Shown here: positions 7,512 to 8,735 of the stretch, piece after piece
Layout: the number at the start of each line of letters is the position of its first letter
How positions within the stretch are numbered: the first letter of the stretch is position 1
Made by a program: the position numbers and the translations under genes
The notes under the pieces: model-generated
What the model was told of the DNA's origin: nothing
What the model saw: only the letters and a program-made list of their open reading frames with translations
Databases searched by the model: none
Assembly (NCBI GenBank): GCA_027347805.1
Contig: DAIEQP010000190.1
Span: forward strand, 1 to 8,735
Reading direction: 5' to 3'
Origin: Ignavibacteria bacterium
Lineage (GTDB): Bacteria; Bacteroidota; Ignavibacteria; Ignavibacteriales; Melioribacteraceae
DNA: 8,735 nt

Positions 7512-8735
7512 ATGAAACCTCTAAATGCAAAAATAATTTTAGCTATTCTCCTGATTATCATTCAGGCAGATATATATGGGCAATTTCCTGATCTCGCAAA
7601 AACTCCTCCGATGGGATGGAATTCGTGGAATGCTTTTGATCTGAATATTAATTCCAAGATAGTAAAATCGGTCGCAGATTCAATGGTGAGTAAAGGATTG
7701 GCTGCTGCCGGCTACCAATATATTGTTATTGATGATGGCTGGCAGATCGGACGTGATAAGAATGGAAAAATCATTGTCGACTCAACTCGTTTTCCGGAAG
7801 GAATAAAATATTTGGCCGATTATGTTCATTCTAAAGGTTTGAAATTCGGCATCTATACCTGCTGCGGTACAAAAACATGCGGCGGTCGTCCTGGCAGCTA
7901 TGGTTATGAAGCGATTGATGCCAAAACTTATGCTGAGTGGGGTGTTGATTTTATAAAAGAAGACTGGTGCTTTACGGATGGACTTGATACACGCACTCAA
8001 TACAAAATTATGAGCGATGCAATTAAAGCAACTGGCAGAAAAATGCTGTTAAGTTTATGCGAATGGGGAGTTTCAAGTCCATGGGAATGGGCAAATGGTG
8101 TTGGTGCAATGTGGAGAACTACAAATGATATTCAAGATTGTTTTGATTGTGTGAGAAATTGGGGAGGTATGGGCTGGGTACCAATCCTGGAGAAAAATGT
8201 AAACCTTGCACCATTTGCAGGACCCGGTCATTGGAACGATCCAGACATGCTTGAAGTTGGCAACAAATCATTAACTACAGTAGAATGTAAATCACATTTC
8301 AGTATGTGGTGTATGCTTGCCGCGCCATTAATTGCAGGCAACAACATTAGTACAATGAATAATACAATTAGAGATATTCTAACCGCACCGGAAATAATTG
8401 CAATTGATCAGGATGAACTTGGTATTCAGGGAACAAGAATCAAAAATAACAATGGATTGCAGGTTTGGCAGAAACCATTGAGTGATGGTTCAATAGCTGT
8501 TGCATTGTTAAACGAATCAAAGAATGACGCACGAATTGCAGTTTCACTCGAAGATATTGGTTTTAAAAAAGGAGTTACTAGTAGTGTGCGTGATTTATGG
8601 GAAAGAAAAAATCTCAACACTATAAAAGATTTTTTTGAAACTGAAGTAAAAGCTCATGATGTGGTAGTTGTAAAAATAAAAGGAGAAAAATCATCAACAG
8701 TCAAAATCAAATTCGAAAATCCTTCTATAAAAATT
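7512..8735 (+). CDS. Secreted GH27 alpha-galactosidase, 3' end beyond the window
   Basis: The frame is open from ATG 7512 to the window end: 408 codons and no stop. The N-terminus (MKPLNAK plus a hydrophobic run) is a signal peptide, likely cut after IYG at residue 23, before QFPDLA. The GH27 barrel starts with the hallmark TPPMGWNSWN. D74-D75 in IDDGW are the usual galactose-binding pair. The nucleophile is D151 in KEDWC (canonical form K-Y-D-x-C) and the acid/base is D206 in WRTTNDI. TCGGRPGSYGYE, SLCEWG and GPGHWNDPDMLEVG complete the family pattern. C123 and C153 match the conserved GH27 disulfide. A C-terminal beta-sandwich runs from about residue 305 to 390 (ending in AHDVVVVKIKG). The remaining residues (EKSSTVKIKFENPSIKI) pass the usual family end, so a linker or added domain may follow. 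The expected reaction is release of terminal alpha-D-galactose; beta-L-arabinopyranosidase, also in GH27, is less likely given the DDGW pair. Confidence 0.93.
   Translation, partial: MKPLNAKIILAILLIIIQADIYGQFPDLAKTPPMGWNSWNAFDLNINSKIVKSVADSMVSKGLAAAGYQYIVIDDGWQIGRDKNGKIIVDSTRFPEGIKYLADYVHSKGLKFGIYTCCGTKTCGGRPGSYGYEAIDAKTYAEWGVDFIKEDWCFTDGLDTRTQYKIMSDAIKATGRKMLLSLCEWGVSSPWEWANGVGAMWRTTNDIQDCFDCVRNWGGMGWVPILEKNVNLAPFAGPGHWNDPDMLEVGNKSLTTVECKSHFSMWCMLAAPLIAGNNISTMNNTIRDILTAPEIIAIDQDELGIQGTRIKNNNGLQVWQKPLSDGSIAVALLNESKNDARIAVSLEDIGFKKGVTSSVRDLWERKNLNTIKDFFETEVKAHDVVVVKIKGEKSSTVKIKFENPSIKI

Overview
The window is a compact, AT-rich stretch (roughly 35-40% G+C by eye) with every gene on the + strand. 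It carries five consecutive genes for secreted carbohydrate-active enzymes, the first and last cut by the window edges. The four enzymes whose N-termini are visible all begin with a Sec-type signal peptide. Family membership, the Gln just after the predicted cleavage sites, Lys-rich low-GC codon use and weak Shine-Dalgarno signals suggest a Gram-negative bacterium of the Bacteroidota/Ignavibacteriota group. This placement is an inference; no rRNA or marker gene is present.

Layout: 3-212, C-terminal end of a type-B carboxylesterase; 213-294, an 82-bp gap with a nested inverted repeat and a good ribosome binding site; 295-2718, a GH31 enzyme (alpha-xylosidase-like); 2779-5397, a GH3 beta-xylosidase/beta-glucosidase with an inserted PA14 domain; 5432-7510, a GH67 alpha-glucuronidase; 7512-8735, a GH27 alpha-galactosidase running off the right edge. 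Gaps between genes are 82, 60, 34 and 1 bp. No gap exceeds 300 bases, and I see no terminator-like hairpin with a T-run, RNA gene, mobile element, CRISPR array or broken gene. The five genes look like one operon or the end of a longer one.

How they fit together: GH67 is the most diagnostic member, because that family removes (4-O-methyl)glucuronic acid from the non-reducing end of xylo-oligosaccharides. The GH3 enzyme can then trim beta-1,4-xylose. GH31 and GH27 would remove alpha-linked xylose and alpha-linked galactose decorations, and the esterase may remove acyl groups. The set reads as a periplasmic exo-acting kit that finishes off decorated glucuronoxylan oligosaccharides. The endo-xylanase, transporter (SusC/SusD or other), sugar isomerase/kinase and regulator are not in this window. 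No wholly new protein family is visible. The most interesting points are the combination of activities, in particular an alpha-galactosidase almost fused at the translational level to an alpha-glucuronidase, and the structured DNA/RNA element ahead of the GH31 gene.
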